64,000 nucleotides of DNA from Myxococcota bacterium (GTDB lineage Bacteria > Myxococcota_A > UBA9160 > UBA4427): NCBI GenBank assembly GCA_041389495.1, contig JAWKRT010000006.1:124001-188000 (forward strand), in the 5' to 3' direction. The notes under the pieces were generated by a model, which saw nothing but the letters and a program-made list of their open reading frames with translations, ran no database searches and had not been told where the DNA came from. This document shows, piece by piece, positions 26,656 to 35,984 of this stretch. The stretch's first letter is position 1; each line of letters starts with the position of its first letter. The position numbers and the translations under genes are program-made.

Positions 26656-27201
26656 CTAACGCCGCGATTCGTCGGCGTCGATGCCGCGCGACACCGCCTC
26701 GCGCGCGAGCATGTCGACGAGCAGGACGACGACGCCGACGACGATCGCGACGTCGGCGAGGTTGAAGTGGGGCCACGCGTAGCCCTGCCACAGGTCGAAG
26801 TAGAGGAAGTCGACCACCTCGCCACTCCCGATCAGGGGTAGGCGGTCGATCGCGTTGCCGACGGCGCCGCCGGCGACGAGCCCGAGCGCCACGGGCTCGC
26901 GCCGCTCGCCGCGCGCCACGGCGCGCAGGTGGACGAGGATCACGAGCAGCGCCGCAGCGGCCGCCGTCGCAAAGAGCATGCCGCGCAGCTCGGGCGAGCT
27001 CGATGCGAGGAATCCGAACGCCGCACCCGGGTTCCGCACGTGCGTGATCGAGAAGAACCCGCGCACGACGTCGACGCTCGAGCCGGGCTCGATCGCGTGC
27101 ACGACGCATGCCTTTGCGATGCGATCGAGCGCGGCCGTCGCGAGTGCGGCGATCGCGAACGCGGCGTGCTTGGGTGCGAGGCCAGCCGGAGCGTCGGTCA
27201 C
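26656..27201 (-). CDS. lspA: lipoprotein signal peptidase LspA
   Basis: 181 residues from a GTG at 27201 that overlaps the upstream lipoprotein stop (GTGA). LspA (signal peptidase II) cleaves prolipoproteins in the inner membrane. The family motifs are present: HVRNPGAAFGFLA, GGAVGNAIDR, GEVVDFLYF and FNLADVAI, with catalytic Asp131 and Asp150 at the expected 19-residue spacing. Four membrane helices. It is the last gene of an overlapping unit with the TPR lipoprotein and PBP1B-like genes. The window's many lipoproteins are its substrates. Confidence 0.95.
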   Translation of the reverse strand: MTDAPAGLAPKHAAFAIAALATAALDRIAKACVVHAIEPGSSVDVVRGFFSITHVRNPGAAFGFLASSSPELRGMLFATAAAAALLVILVHLRAVARGERREPVALGLVAGGAVGNAIDRLPLIGSGEVVDFLYFDLWQGYAWPHFNLADVAIVVGVVVLLVDMLAREAVSRGIDADESRR

Positions 27202-27782
27202 AGCAGCTCCGCGGCGTCGAGCTGCCCGTCGCTCCAGGCCCGCGGGTCGAGCTCGCGCGCCCGGTCGAGCCACGCGCCGGCGTCCGTGCCGCCACTCGAC
27301 GCGCGCTCGATCGCGCCGCGCAGGCCGACGAGATGCGCCTCGACGCCCGGCGCGGGCTCGGCGTCGCGCTCGGCCTCGACGAGCGAGCGCGCCCGGTCGA
27401 GGAAGCGCCGCGCCTGCGCGACCTGGCGGCGGTCGAGCTCGAAGCGCGCGTAGACGAGGTAGGCGTAGGGGTTGGTGGGGTCGATCGCGATGGCGCGCTC
27501 GTACTGGCCCTTCGCGCGCGGCGCGTCCCCGGCGGCGTCGGCGCGCAGGCCCTCGACGAGCAGGCGCGTCGAGGCCCGACGCACGGCGTCACCCGCATCG
27601 ACGAGCTGCGAGATGCGCAGCGACGGGCGCGGCGCGAGCCGCGGCGCGACTCCCGCGCAGCCCGCCGCAACGAGCAGCAGTGCGACGAGCCGCAGTGCGA
27701 CGGGCCGCAGTGCGACGGGCCGCACCGCGACCCGCGCCCGCGCGCTGCATCGCGTCGCGGTGCGCGCAGCGCGCGCGCTCAC
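27198..27782 (-). CDS. TPR-containing lipoprotein
   Basis: 194 residues. An Arg-rich N terminus then VALRLVALLLVAAGC gives a lipoprotein with Cys near residue 31. The mature part carries one clear TPR-like pair (AAGDAPRAKGQYERAIAIDPTNPYAYLVYA and ELDRRQVAQARRFLDRA). The GTG start at 27782 overlaps the PBP stop, and its own stop overlaps lspA, so all three are translationally coupled. A scaffold role in peptidoglycan synthesis near the PBP is possible (inference). Confidence 0.8.
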   Translation of the reverse strand: MSARAARTATRCSARARVAVRPVALRPVALRLVALLLVAAGCAGVAPRLAPRPSLRISQLVDAGDAVRRASTRLLVEGLRADAAGDAPRAKGQYERAIAIDPTNPYAYLVYARFELDRRQVAQARRFLDRARSLVEAERDAEPAPGVEAHLVGLRGAIERASSGGTDAGAWLDRARELDPRAWSDGQLDAAELL

Positions 27783-30301
27783 AGCCGCCCCCGCAGCCAG
27801 TCGAGGATGCCGCGCCGTCGCCGCTGCGGCGGCGCGTCGCGATCCTCCTCGCGCCCGTTCCCGAAGCGGCTCCAGAAGCTCTCCTCCTCGCGGCTGCGAA
27901 TGCCGCGGTACGTGCACACGGAGTCGGGCTCCGTCCCCGACAGGAAGTACTCGTCGCGGTGCTGCGGACAGGTCGCCGCCGCGATGGCGCCGCTCTCGGG
28001 ATCGATCTCGAACGTCTCCACCTCGGGCGGCTTCGGGAAGGCGCCGCGCACGCTCGTGCCCACGGCCTCCTTCATGAAGCGCACCCAGATGGGGATCGCG
28101 CCGCGGCTGCTCGACACGCCGAGGCTGCGCGGCGTGTCGAAGCCGATCCACACGACGGCCACGAGCTCGGGCGTATAGCCCGCGAACCAGAGGTCCCGCT
28201 CGTCGTCGGTGGTGCCCGTCTTGCCCGCGATCGGGCCCTCCATCCCCATCGAGCGCACGCGCGCCGCGGTGCCCCGATCGACCACCCCGCGCAGCAGCGA
28301 CGTGACGAGGAACGCGGTTCCCTCGTCGAGCACGCGGTCGAAGCGGAGCTCGCGGCGCTCGAGCGCGCCCACGTGCGCATCGACGACGTCCTCGAACGCG
28401 TGCGGCCACGGGCGCACGCCGCCCGCCGCGAGCGTCGCGTACGCGCGTGCGACCTCGAGCGGCGCGAGCTCGGCGGTGCCGAGCGCGAGGCTCGGCACGT
28501 TCGGAAGGCTGCTCTCGACGCCGAGCCGCCGCGCCATGTCCGCCACGCGCGCGATGCCGACCTCCTGACCGAGCCGCGCGGCCGCGACGTTCATCGAGCG
28601 CTCGATCGCCTCGCGCACGCCGACGCGTCCGTGGAACTCGCCGTCGAAGTTCTTGGGGCGCCAGCTGCCCTGCGGCGTCGCGACCTCGAACGGCTCGTCG
28701 TCGACGAACGAGGCGAGCGTGATGAGCGGCCCGCCCGCGCGGCCCTCGAGCGCGGCCGCGTAGACGAAGGGCTTGAACACGCTCCCGACCTGGCGGCGCG
28801 CCTGCGCACAGCGATCGAACTGCGACAGCCCGTAGTCGCGGCCGCCGACCAGCGCGAGGATCTCTCCCGTCTGGGGACGCAGCGCGATGATGCAGCCCTG
28901 GAGACGCTCGCTCGCGGTCTTCGCCGCGAGGGACGGGTGCTCCTTCTCGAGCTGCGCGAGCCCCTCGTCGAGCGCCTTCGCCGCTGCGCGCTGCAGGCGA
29001 AGGTCGAGCGTCGAGTAGATGCGCAGGCCCTCGGCCTCGAGCATCGCTTCGTCGTACACCTCGGGAAGCTGGCGACGCAGCAGGTCGAGGAAGTAGCGGG
29101 CGTCGCCCGGGTCGGGCGTGATCTCGGCGACGCCGAGCGGCTCGGCCACCGCGGCCGCCTGCTGCGCCGCGTCGATGCGCCCCTGCCCGCGCATCAGCTC
29201 GAGCACGAGGTTGCGCCGCAGGATGGCGTCCTCGGCGTTGCGGTGCGGCGAGAGGCGGTTCGGGCTCTGGATGATCGCGGCGATCGTCGCCGCCTCGCCG
29301 AGCGTGAGATCGCGAACGCGTTTGCCGAACACGAAGTGCGCGGCCTCGCCGACGCCGTGCACGGCCGTCGACCCGCGCTGCCCGAGGTAGATCTCGTTCA
29401 GGTAGGCCTGCAGGATCTCGGGCTTGTCGTAGCGGGCCTCGACGAGCAGGGCCATCGCCGCCTCGGTCGCCTTGCGCGTGTACGACCGCTCGGGCGTCAG
29501 GAAGAAGTTCTTCACGAGCTGCTGGGTGAGCGTGCTGCCGCCCTGCGTGATCGAGCCCGCGCGCAGGTTCGCGAGGAAGGCGCCGGCGATGCGCACGGGG
29601 TCGATGCCGTGGTGCGACTCGAAGCGGCGGTCCTCGACGGCGAGGATCGCGTCGATCAGGTGCTGCGGGACCTCGTCGATGCGGACGAGCTCGCGCTCCT
29701 CGTGCTCGCTCCCGTAGAAGGCGCCGACGGGCTCGGGCTCGACGAGCACGGCGCCCACCTCGCGGCCGCGCGGCAGCTCGCGGATCTGCTCGATGGTCGA
29801 GCCGCTCATGCGCAGCACGACGTCGCGCGCGGGCTCGCCGCGCGTCGGGTGCTCGAACGGCCGCAGGTGGATGCGCACGCGGCCCGGCGAGACGCGGAAC
29901 CGGCCCTCGGCGAGCGGCGCGTCGGCCCCGCCGTCCTGCTCGCGGTAGCCGAGCCGGAGGAGCTGCCCGCGCACGTCGGCGCGCTTCGTGTCGAGACCCG
30001 GATAGAGAATGGCGGGCGCCGCGAAGACGCGGGACGGGACGCGGAACGGGCGCCCCTCGAACCGCTCGCGCACGACGCCGTCGAGATCGAGCAGCCAGCG
30101 CGAGCAGAGCAGGCCACCGACGAAGGCGAGGACGGCGAGGACGCGCAGCCCGAGCCGCGCGCGCGGGCGCGTCACGACGCGGGCGACGGCGCGCCGCGCG
30201 CGCGCCACGGCGCGGCGAGCGAGGCCGCGACCGCCCGGCCCTCCTGCGCGCTGCGCTCCCGCGCGCGCGCCCTTGCTGCGCCCCTTGCGCCGCGCCGCCA
30301 C
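27779..30301 (-). CDS. bifunctional penicillin-binding protein, PBP1B type
   Basis: 840 residues. It polymerises glycan strands and cross-links peptides in the periplasm. A cytoplasmic Arg-rich tail and one membrane helix (LRVLAVLAFVGGLLCSRWLL) are followed by a UB2H-like domain (RVPSRVFAAPAILYPGLD, then LRRLGY-type segment), which marks PBP1B rather than PBP1A. The GT51 domain has AVEDRRFESHHGID and QGGSTLTQQLVKNFFL. The transpeptidase has SVFK, SMN and KTGT motifs in order. UB2H in E. coli binds the activator LpoB; the coupled TPR lipoprotein could be an analogous partner (inference). GTG start. Confidence 0.93.
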   Translation of the reverse strand: MAARRKGRSKGARAGAQRAGGPGGRGLARRAVARARRAVARVVTRPRARLGLRVLAVLAFVGGLLCSRWLLDLDGVVRERFEGRPFRVPSRVFAAPAILYPGLDTKRADVRGQLLRLGYREQDGGADAPLAEGRFRVSPGRVRIHLRPFEHPTRGEPARDVVLRMSGSTIEQIRELPRGREVGAVLVEPEPVGAFYGSEHEERELVRIDEVPQHLIDAILAVEDRRFESHHGIDPVRIAGAFLANLRAGSITQGGSTLTQQLVKNFFLTPERSYTRKATEAAMALLVEARYDKPEILQAYLNEIYLGQRGSTAVHGVGEAAHFVFGKRVRDLTLGEAATIAAIIQSPNRLSPHRNAEDAILRRNLVLELMRGQGRIDAAQQAAAVAEPLGVAEITPDPGDARYFLDLLRRQLPEVYDEAMLEAEGLRIYSTLDLRLQRAAAKALDEGLAQLEKEHPSLAAKTASERLQGCIIALRPQTGEILALVGGRDYGLSQFDRCAQARRQVGSVFKPFVYAAALEGRAGGPLITLASFVDDEPFEVATPQGSWRPKNFDGEFHGRVGVREAIERSMNVAAARLGQEVGIARVADMARRLGVESSLPNVPSLALGTAELAPLEVARAYATLAAGGVRPWPHAFEDVVDAHVGALERRELRFDRVLDEGTAFLVTSLLRGVVDRGTAARVRSMGMEGPIAGKTGTTDDERDLWFAGYTPELVAVVWIGFDTPRSLGVSSSRGAIPIWVRFMKEAVGTSVRGAFPKPPEVETFEIDPESGAIAAATCPQHRDEYFLSGTEPDSVCTYRGIRSREEESFWSRFGNGREEDRDAPPQRRRRGILDWLRGRL

Positions 30302-30459
30302 GTCGAACCCCCCGAGCCGTCCGCCGAGCCCGATCGACGGGCGGAGGCTAGCGGCGGTTCCCGACCGCTGCGCTCGGCGCGCGACATCGCGCTCCGAGCG
30401 GCGGCCCCCGCCTCTGCGGGCGTTGTCGCCGGATCGGAAAGCCGCGAAAGTTACCGGCC

Positions 30460-31905
30460 ATGTCGAAGCCGGCGCACGACGGGGCGAAGAGCCCGAAGAA
30501 GCCCTGGGGCGGCCGCTTCAGCGAGGCGACCGACCCGGCCGTCGAGCGCTTCACCGCTTCCGTGCACTTCGACAAGGCGCTCGCGCGCTACGACATCCGC
30601 GGCTCCGTCGCACACGCGCGCATGCTCGGCGCGACCGGCATCGTGCCCGCGCAGGACGTCGACGCGATCGTCACGGGCCTCGAGTCGATCGCGGCCGACA
30701 TCGAGGCCGGTCGCTTCGCCTTCGACCCGGCGCTCGAGGACATCCACATGAACGTGGAGTCGGCGCTGCGCGAGCGGATCGGCGCCGCGGCCGGGCGCCT
30801 GCACACGGGGCGCAGCCGCAACGACCAGGTCGCAACCGACCTCGCGCTCTACCTGCGCGACGTCGCCACGGCCGCCGAACGCGGCCTCTGCGAGCTCGCG
30901 CTCGTGCTCGTCGCGCGCGGCGAAGAGCACGTCGACACCGTCCTGCCCGGCTACACGCACCTGCAGCGCGCGCAGCCCGTCCGGCTCGCCCACCACTGGC
31001 TCGCGTTCGTCGAGATGCTGCGGCGCGACGCGGGCCGCATGGCCGGCCTGCGCGCCCGGCTCGCGCACTCGCCGCTCGGCGCGGGCGCGATCGCGGGCTC
31101 CACGCTGCCGCTCGACCGCGCGCACACGGCGGCCGCGCTCGGCTTCCCCGCCGGGCCGACCCACAACAGTATGGATACCGTCGCCTCGCGCGACGTCGCC
31201 CTCGAGTTCCTCGCGGCCTGCGCGATCGCGATGGTCAACCTCTCGCGGCTCTCGGAGGAGCTCGTCGTCTGGTCGTCGAGCGAGTTCGGGTTCGTCGAGC
31301 TGGCGGACGCCTACTCGACGGGCTCGTCGCTCATGCCGCAGAAGAAGAACCCGGACGTGCCCGAGATCGTGCGCGGCAAGACGGGCCGCGTCGTCGGCAA
31401 CCTCGTCGCTCTCCTGACCGTGATGAAGGGCCTGCCGCTCACCTACAACCGCGACATGCAGGAGGACAAGGAGCCCGTCTTCGACAGCGCCGACACGCTG
31501 CGGACGGCGCTCGAGGTGACGGCGGGAGCGGTCGCCACGCTGCGCGTCCGCGTCGAGACCATGCGCGCGGCGGCCGCCGACCCGATGCTGCTCGCGACGG
31601 ACCTCGCCGAGGCGCTGGTGCGCGAGGGCGTTCCCTTCCGCGAGGCGCACGAGGCCGTCGGGCGCATCGTGGCGCACGTCACCGACGGGCGGCTCGACCT
31701 GCGCGATCTGTCGCGCGACGATCTGCGCGTCTTCCATCCCGCCTTTCCGGCCGGCTGCGACGAGCTCCTCGACATCGAGGCGAGCTTCGCCGCGCGCGAC
31801 CTGGTCGGCGGGACGTCGCGCGAGCGCGTGGCATCGGAGCTCGCGCGCGCGCGCGGCGAGCTCGAGGGCGCGCTGCGCGCGCTCGACCTCGCCTCCGCAC
31901 CCTGA
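30460..31905 (+). CDS. argH: argininosuccinate lyase
   Basis: 481 residues. Last step of arginine synthesis: splits argininosuccinate into arginine and fumarate. Family signatures are clear: PWGGRFSE at the N terminus, HTGRSRNDQVATD, GYTHLQRAQPVRLAHH and the flexible loop SSLMPQKKNPDVPEIVRGK. It is first in a plus-strand run with lptM and dapFAB, linking arginine and lysine/peptidoglycan synthesis by position. Confidence 0.97.
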   Translation: MSKPAHDGAKSPKKPWGGRFSEATDPAVERFTASVHFDKALARYDIRGSVAHARMLGATGIVPAQDVDAIVTGLESIAADIEAGRFAFDPALEDIHMNVESALRERIGAAAGRLHTGRSRNDQVATDLALYLRDVATAAERGLCELALVLVARGEEHVDTVLPGYTHLQRAQPVRLAHHWLAFVEMLRRDAGRMAGLRARLAHSPLGAGAIAGSTLPLDRAHTAAALGFPAGPTHNSMDTVASRDVALEFLAACAIAMVNLSRLSEELVVWSSSEFGFVELADAYSTGSSLMPQKKNPDVPEIVRGKTGRVVGNLVALLTVMKGLPLTYNRDMQEDKEPVFDSADTLRTALEVTAGAVATLRVRVETMRAAAADPMLLATDLAEALVREGVPFREAHEAVGRIVAHVTDGRLDLRDLSRDDLRVFHPAFPAGCDELLDIEASFAARDLVGGTSRERVASELARARGELEGALRALDLASAP

Positions 31906-31913
31906 GAGACCCC

Positions 31914-32183
31914 ATGATCACCGCCCCCGGCCGCCTCTCTCGCGCCCTCGCACTCGCGGGCGCGCTCCTCGCTGTCGCCGCCGCGTGCGGGCGCTACGGT
32001 CCGCCGCGGCGCATCGAGTCGCCGCCCGTGCACGTCGCACCCGGCTCCGAGGCCGAGGCCGCCACCGAAGCGGACGATGCGACCGCGAGCGACGACGAGG
32101 TCTGGCGCGCGGACGATGCGACGCCCGAGGCCGACGACGCGCGAGCGCGAGCGAGCGGCCCGGCGCGCGAGACGGCCTGGTAG
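31914..32183 (+). CDS. lptM: LptM-like small lipoprotein (YifL type)
   Basis: 89 residues. A signal peptide (ALALAGALLAVAAAC) is followed by CGRYGPPRRIESPP, the short conserved CGxxGP motif of LptM/YifL lipoproteins. In E. coli, yifL also precedes dapF, and LptM assists maturation of the LptD LPS transporter. The rest is an acidic Ala/Asp/Glu tail longer than in E. coli. The start is nine bases after argH; dapF follows 33 bases on. The name rests on the short motif and position, so moderate certainty. Confidence 0.72.
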   Translation: MITAPGRLSRALALAGALLAVAAACGRYGPPRRIESPPVHVAPGSEAEAATEADDATASDDEVWRADDATPEADDARARASGPARETAW

Positions 32184-32216
32184 GCGCCGCAGCGCGCCCG
32201 CGCACGGAGAAGCGGC

Positions 32217-33062
32217 ATGAGCGACATCGCGTTCACGAAGATGCACGGCGCGGGCAACGACTTCGTCGTGCTCGATGCCATCGCGCAGCCGCTGCCGCCG
32301 CTCGAGGCGTTCTCGCGCCGCATCGCCGACCGGCACTTCGGGATCGGCTGCGACCAGGTGCTCGTCGTCGAGCGCCCGACGCCCGGAACGGAAGCCGACT
32401 TCCGGATGGACATCTACAACGCGGACGGCTCGCGCGTCGAGATGTGCGCGAACGGCATCCGCGCCTTCTACAAGTTCCTGCGCGATCACGGCCACACGCG
32501 CGCCGACGCGGTGCGCGTCGAGACGCTCGGCGGCGTCGTCGTGCCGCGTCACGCCGGCGACGGGCTCGTCACCGTCGACATGGGTCGCCCCGTGCTCGAG
32601 CCGGCGAAGATCCCGACCCGGCTCGGCGCGGGCGACGGCCCCGTGCTCGACGTCGCGCTCGAGGTCGACGGCGAGACGTACACGGTATCGAGCGCGTCGA
32701 TGGGGAACCCGCACTGCGTCATCGAGGTGCCCGACCCGGACGCGTTCCCGGTCGGCGCGGTCGGGCCGCGCATCGAGCACCACGCCGCGTTCCCGAACCG
32801 CGTCAACGTCGAGTTCATCACCGTGGTCGCGCGCGACCGCATCCGGCAGCGCACCTGGGAGCGCGGCACCGGCGAGACGCTCGCGTGTGGCAGCGGCGCG
32901 TGCGCGGTGGCGGTCACGTCCATGCTGCGCGGGGTGGTCGATCGCAGCGTCGCGATCGAGCTCCGGGGCGGCGAGCTGCGCATCGAGTGGGCGAGCGACG
33001 ACGCGCGCGTCTTCATGACCGGCCCGGCCGCCGAGGTCTTCACCGGCACCATCGCGGCCTGA
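32217..33062 (+). CDS. dapF: diaminopimelate epimerase
   Basis: 281 residues. Converts LL- to meso-diaminopimelate for lysine and peptidoglycan. The two catalytic cysteines are in NADGSRVEMCANGIRAF and LACGSGACAVA. The N-terminal FTKMHGAGNDFVVLD is typical. CGGAGA precedes the ATG. Same operon as dapA and dapB. Confidence 0.97.
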   Translation: MSDIAFTKMHGAGNDFVVLDAIAQPLPPLEAFSRRIADRHFGIGCDQVLVVERPTPGTEADFRMDIYNADGSRVEMCANGIRAFYKFLRDHGHTRADAVRVETLGGVVVPRHAGDGLVTVDMGRPVLEPAKIPTRLGAGDGPVLDVALEVDGETYTVSSASMGNPHCVIEVPDPDAFPVGAVGPRIEHHAAFPNRVNVEFITVVARDRIRQRTWERGTGETLACGSGACAVAVTSMLRGVVDRSVAIELRGGELRIEWASDDARVFMTGPAAEVFTGTIAA

Positions 33063-33095
33063 GGGAACGCGGCTCGCGCCGCGGGAGGGGACACC

Positions 33096-33971
33096 ATGTT
33101 CGAGGGCGTGCTGACCGCGCTGGTCACCCCCTTCCAGGACGGCGAGGTCGACGAGCCCGCCCTGCGGCAGCTCGTCGAGGAGCAGGTCGAGGCCGGCATC
33201 GACGGGCTCGTCCCGTGCGGATCGACCGGCGAGAGCGCGACGCTCTCGCACGCCGAGCACCGGCAGGTGGTCGAGATCGTGGTCGACGCCGTGAACGGCC
33301 GCGTTCCCGTCGTCGCCGGAACCGGCTCGAACAACACGCGCGAGGCGATCGAGCTGACGCAGCACGCGAAGGACGCGGGCGCGGACGGCGCGCTCCTGAT
33401 CTCGCCCTACTACAACAAGCCGACGCAGGAAGGCATCGCGCAGCACTACGAGGCGATCGCCAAGGCCACCTCGTTCCCGCTCGTCTACTACAACATCCCC
33501 GGTCGCACGGCGTCGAACATCGCGGCCGCCACGCAGCGGATGCTCGCCGGCATCGAGTACGTGGTCGGCGTGAAGGAGGCCTCGGGCGACATCGGCCAGA
33601 TCTCCGAGGTCGTGCGCACCTGCCCGAGCGACTTCACCGTGCTCTCGGGCGACGACGCGATGACGCTCCCGCTGATGGCCGTCGGCGGCAAGGGCGTGAT
33701 CTCGACCAGCAGCAACCTCGTGCCGCGCGAGATGTGCGAGATCGTGCGCGCCTGCAACGAGGGCGACTACGCGCGCGCGCGCGACGTGCACTTCCGGCTC
33801 ATGCCCGTCTTCGACGCGCTCTTCTGCGAGACGAACCCGATCCCGGTGAAGGCCGCGCTCGCCATGCAGGGGAAGATCGGCGACGAGATCCGGCTGCCCA
33901 TGACGCGCATCGGAGAGGCTTCGGCCATGCGGCTGCGCGGCGTCCTGAGCGACCTGGGGCTGCTCTCGTGA
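33096..33971 (+). CDS. dapA: 4-hydroxy-tetrahydrodipicolinate synthase
   Basis: 291 residues, normal length. Condenses pyruvate with aspartate semialdehyde, the committed step to diaminopimelate. The Schiff-base Lys is in VVGVKEASGD and the catalytic Tyr in LVYYNIPGRT; GSTGESATLSHAEH is the substrate loop. GGGAGGGG lies upstream of the ATG. The stop overlaps the dapB GTG by four bases. Confidence 0.97.
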   Translation: MFEGVLTALVTPFQDGEVDEPALRQLVEEQVEAGIDGLVPCGSTGESATLSHAEHRQVVEIVVDAVNGRVPVVAGTGSNNTREAIELTQHAKDAGADGALLISPYYNKPTQEGIAQHYEAIAKATSFPLVYYNIPGRTASNIAAATQRMLAGIEYVVGVKEASGDIGQISEVVRTCPSDFTVLSGDDAMTLPLMAVGGKGVISTSSNLVPREMCEIVRACNEGDYARARDVHFRLMPVFDALFCETNPIPVKAALAMQGKIGDEIRLPMTRIGEASAMRLRGVLSDLGLLS

Positions 33972-34756
33972 GCGAGCGTCCCGTCGCCGTCGTCGGTGCG
34001 CTCGGCAAGATGGGCAAGGAGGTGCGCGCCGCCGTCGCCGCGCGGCCGGAGCTCCGCATCGGCGGCGCGCTCGAGGCCCCCGGCCACCCGAGCATCGGCG
34101 GACGCATCGAGAACGACGTCATCATCGCCGGCGACGCCGCCGCGGCCTTCGCGGGCTGCGATGTCGCGATCGACTTCTCGGTCCCGAAGGCGACGCTCGC
34201 GAACCTGCGCGTCGCGGCCGAGGCGGGCATCGCCTACGTCACGGGCACGACGGGCTTCACGCCGAGCGAGCTCGACGAGGTCGCGACGCTCGCGAAGACG
34301 ATCCCCGTGCTGCACGCCCCGAACTTCTCCGTCGCCGTGAACGTGCTCGCGTGGGTCGTGCGCGAGGCCGCGGCGCGTCTCGGGCCGGGCTACGACGCCG
34401 AGATCGTCGAGCTCCACCACGCGGCGAAGCGCGACGCGCCGTCGGGCACCGCGCTGCGGCTCGCCGAGGCCGTCGCGGCGGGACGCGGCATCGCGCTCGA
34501 GCCCAACCTCGTGCTCGAGCGCGCCGGCGAGACGGGCCCGCGGCCGCGCGACGCGATCGGCGTGCAGACGCTGCGCGGCGGCGACAACACGGGCGAGCAC
34601 ACGGTCATGTTCATCGGGAAGGGCGAGCGCCTCGAGCTCGTCCATCGCTCGTCGACGCGCGGCCACTTCGCGGCCGGGGCCGCGCGCGCCGCGGCCTGGC
34701 TCGTCGACAAGCCCGCCGGTGCGTATCGCATCGAGCAGGTGCTGGGGCTCGACTGA
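33968..34756 (+). CDS. dapB: 4-hydroxy-tetrahydrodipicolinate reductase
   Basis: 262 residues from a GTG overlapping the dapA stop. Reduces the DapA product with NAD(P)H. The nucleotide-binding motif reads VVGALGKMGKEV, unusual in having A-L for the common A-x-G spacing. The substrate motif ELHHAAKRDAPSGTA with its His-His and Lys is intact. The order dapF-dapA-dapB forms a compact lysine/peptidoglycan precursor operon. Confidence 0.96.
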   Translation: MSERPVAVVGALGKMGKEVRAAVAARPELRIGGALEAPGHPSIGGRIENDVIIAGDAAAAFAGCDVAIDFSVPKATLANLRVAAEAGIAYVTGTTGFTPSELDEVATLAKTIPVLHAPNFSVAVNVLAWVVREAAARLGPGYDAEIVELHHAAKRDAPSGTALRLAEAVAAGRGIALEPNLVLERAGETGPRPRDAIGVQTLRGGDNTGEHTVMFIGKGERLELVHRSSTRGHFAAGAARAAAWLVDKPAGAYRIEQVLGLD

Positions 34757-34757
34757 C

Positions 34758-35291
34758 GTGCGCCCGCGCCGCGCGCGCGCTGCTCGGGGATTTTCCGCGG
34801 CCGCCGCGATGTTCGGCGTCGCCGGCTGCGCCGCGCTCGGCGTCGGGCGCGCGGCGCCGACCCAGGACGAGATCGCGGCGCTCCCGCTCACCGAGGTGCT
34901 GATGCTCGCCGACGGCGGCAACGGGTTCGCGCAGCACCGCCTCTGCCACGCCTACAGCTACGGCGACGGCGTGCAGCAGGACTACGCGCGCGCGTTCGAG
35001 TGGTGCACGCGCGCCGCCTCGCACGCCGAGCTCGCCTCGTCGAAGACCCTGCTCGGCGATCTCTACTTCCACGGCCGCGGCGTCGAGCAGAGCCTCGAGC
35101 TCGCGCGGCACTGGTACGAGCAGGCGGCCGCCGGCGGGCACCCGCACGCGCAGTTCATGCTGGGCGTGATCTACCAGCAGGGCCGCGGCGTCGCGCCCGA
35201 CACGGATGCCGCTCGCACGTGGTACGAGAGCGCGGCCGCGGGCGGCAGCAGCCTCGCGCGCGACCGGCTCGACCAGCTCCCCGTCAAGTAG
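34758..35291 (+). CDS. Sel1-repeat lipoprotein
   Basis: 177 residues from a GTG two bases after dapB. An Arg-rich start and FSAAAAMFGVAGC give a lipoprotein signal. Three Sel1-like repeats follow: QHRLCHAYSYGDGVQQDYARAFEW, then LLGDLYFHGRGVEQSLELARHW, then FMLGVIYQQGRGVAPDTDAART. Sel1 repeats are protein-binding scaffolds. It is last in the dap operon; a cell-envelope scaffold is plausible. Confidence 0.85.
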   Translation: MRPRRARAARGFSAAAAMFGVAGCAALGVGRAAPTQDEIAALPLTEVLMLADGGNGFAQHRLCHAYSYGDGVQQDYARAFEWCTRAASHAELASSKTLLGDLYFHGRGVEQSLELARHWYEQAAAGGHPHAQFMLGVIYQQGRGVAPDTDAARTWYESAAAGGSSLARDRLDQLPVK

Positions 35292-35350
35292 GCGCGAGGC
35301 GGCGGCGCCGCGCGCGCCGCTCTCCCGGCTGCGCCCGCGCTGCGCGTGAC

Positions 35351-35379
35351 TTGACGCACATCGCAGCGTGTGATCTACA
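35351..35379 (+). promoter_or_regulatory. sigma-70-type promoter
   Basis: TTGACG (35351-35356), a 17-base spacer and TCTACA (35374-35379) lie 63 bases upstream of the thioredoxin-like gene. The stretch is visibly less GC-rich than its flanks. The -35 is strong, the -10 partial. Confidence 0.5.
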
Positions 35380-35441
35380 CCTCAAGTCTGCTTCCGAAAG
35401 CGCCGACTCCGAGCCGAAGCCAGGCAAGGAGACCCCCCGCC

Positions 35442-35969
35442 GTGCTCCGCCCCACCCCCCGCGCCCTCGTCCTGGCGCTCGCACTCCTGTTCGCCGCCGC
35501 ATCCGCGTCGGCGAAGCCTCCGTTCGAGGTTCCCGCGAGCGGCGGCCCCGAGTGGAACGACACCGCCATCGAGTGGCACTCCTACGACGAGGGCATCGGG
35601 GCGATCGAAGAGACCGGCCGGCCGGCGCTCCTCGTCTTCAAGACGGACTGGTGTCCGCACTGCATCGAGTACAGCCGCGTCTTCCACGACCCGCGCGTCG
35701 TCGAGCTCGCCAAGCGCTTCGTGATGATCCGCGTCGATCGCGACGACCAGGACGGCGTCAGCGCGCAGTACGGCAAGTTCGGCGAGTACGTTCCGCGCAC
35801 GCTCTTCGTGCGCGCCGATGGACGCGTCGACTGGTACCACCACGGCGCGAACACGCGGTACCCGTACTTCCTCGACGAGCGCGACCCGGCCGAGCTGATC
35901 GCCCTGATGGAGAGCTTCCCGCCGATGGCGCCCGTGGCCGCATCGCCGATCGCCGCACCCCGCGACTGA
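35442..35969 (+). CDS. secreted thioredoxin-like protein
   Basis: 175 residues. A signal peptide (PRALVLALALLFAAASASA) sends it to the periplasm. The thioredoxin fold carries FKTDWCPHCIEYSRVF with the CPHC redox pair and a cis-Pro region YVPRTLFVRADG, as in thioredoxin_7/DUF255-type or DsbD-C-like proteins. AAGGAG ten bases before the GTG at 35442 fixes the start over the earlier ATG at 35370. It may reduce or isomerise disulfides; its partner is not in the window. Confidence 0.85.
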   Translation: MLRPTPRALVLALALLFAAASASAKPPFEVPASGGPEWNDTAIEWHSYDEGIGAIEETGRPALLVFKTDWCPHCIEYSRVFHDPRVVELAKRFVMIRVDRDDQDGVSAQYGKFGEYVPRTLFVRADGRVDWYHHGANTRYPYFLDERDPAELIALMESFPPMAPVAASPIAAPRD

Positions 35970-35984
35970 CGCGGGCGCGCGCGC

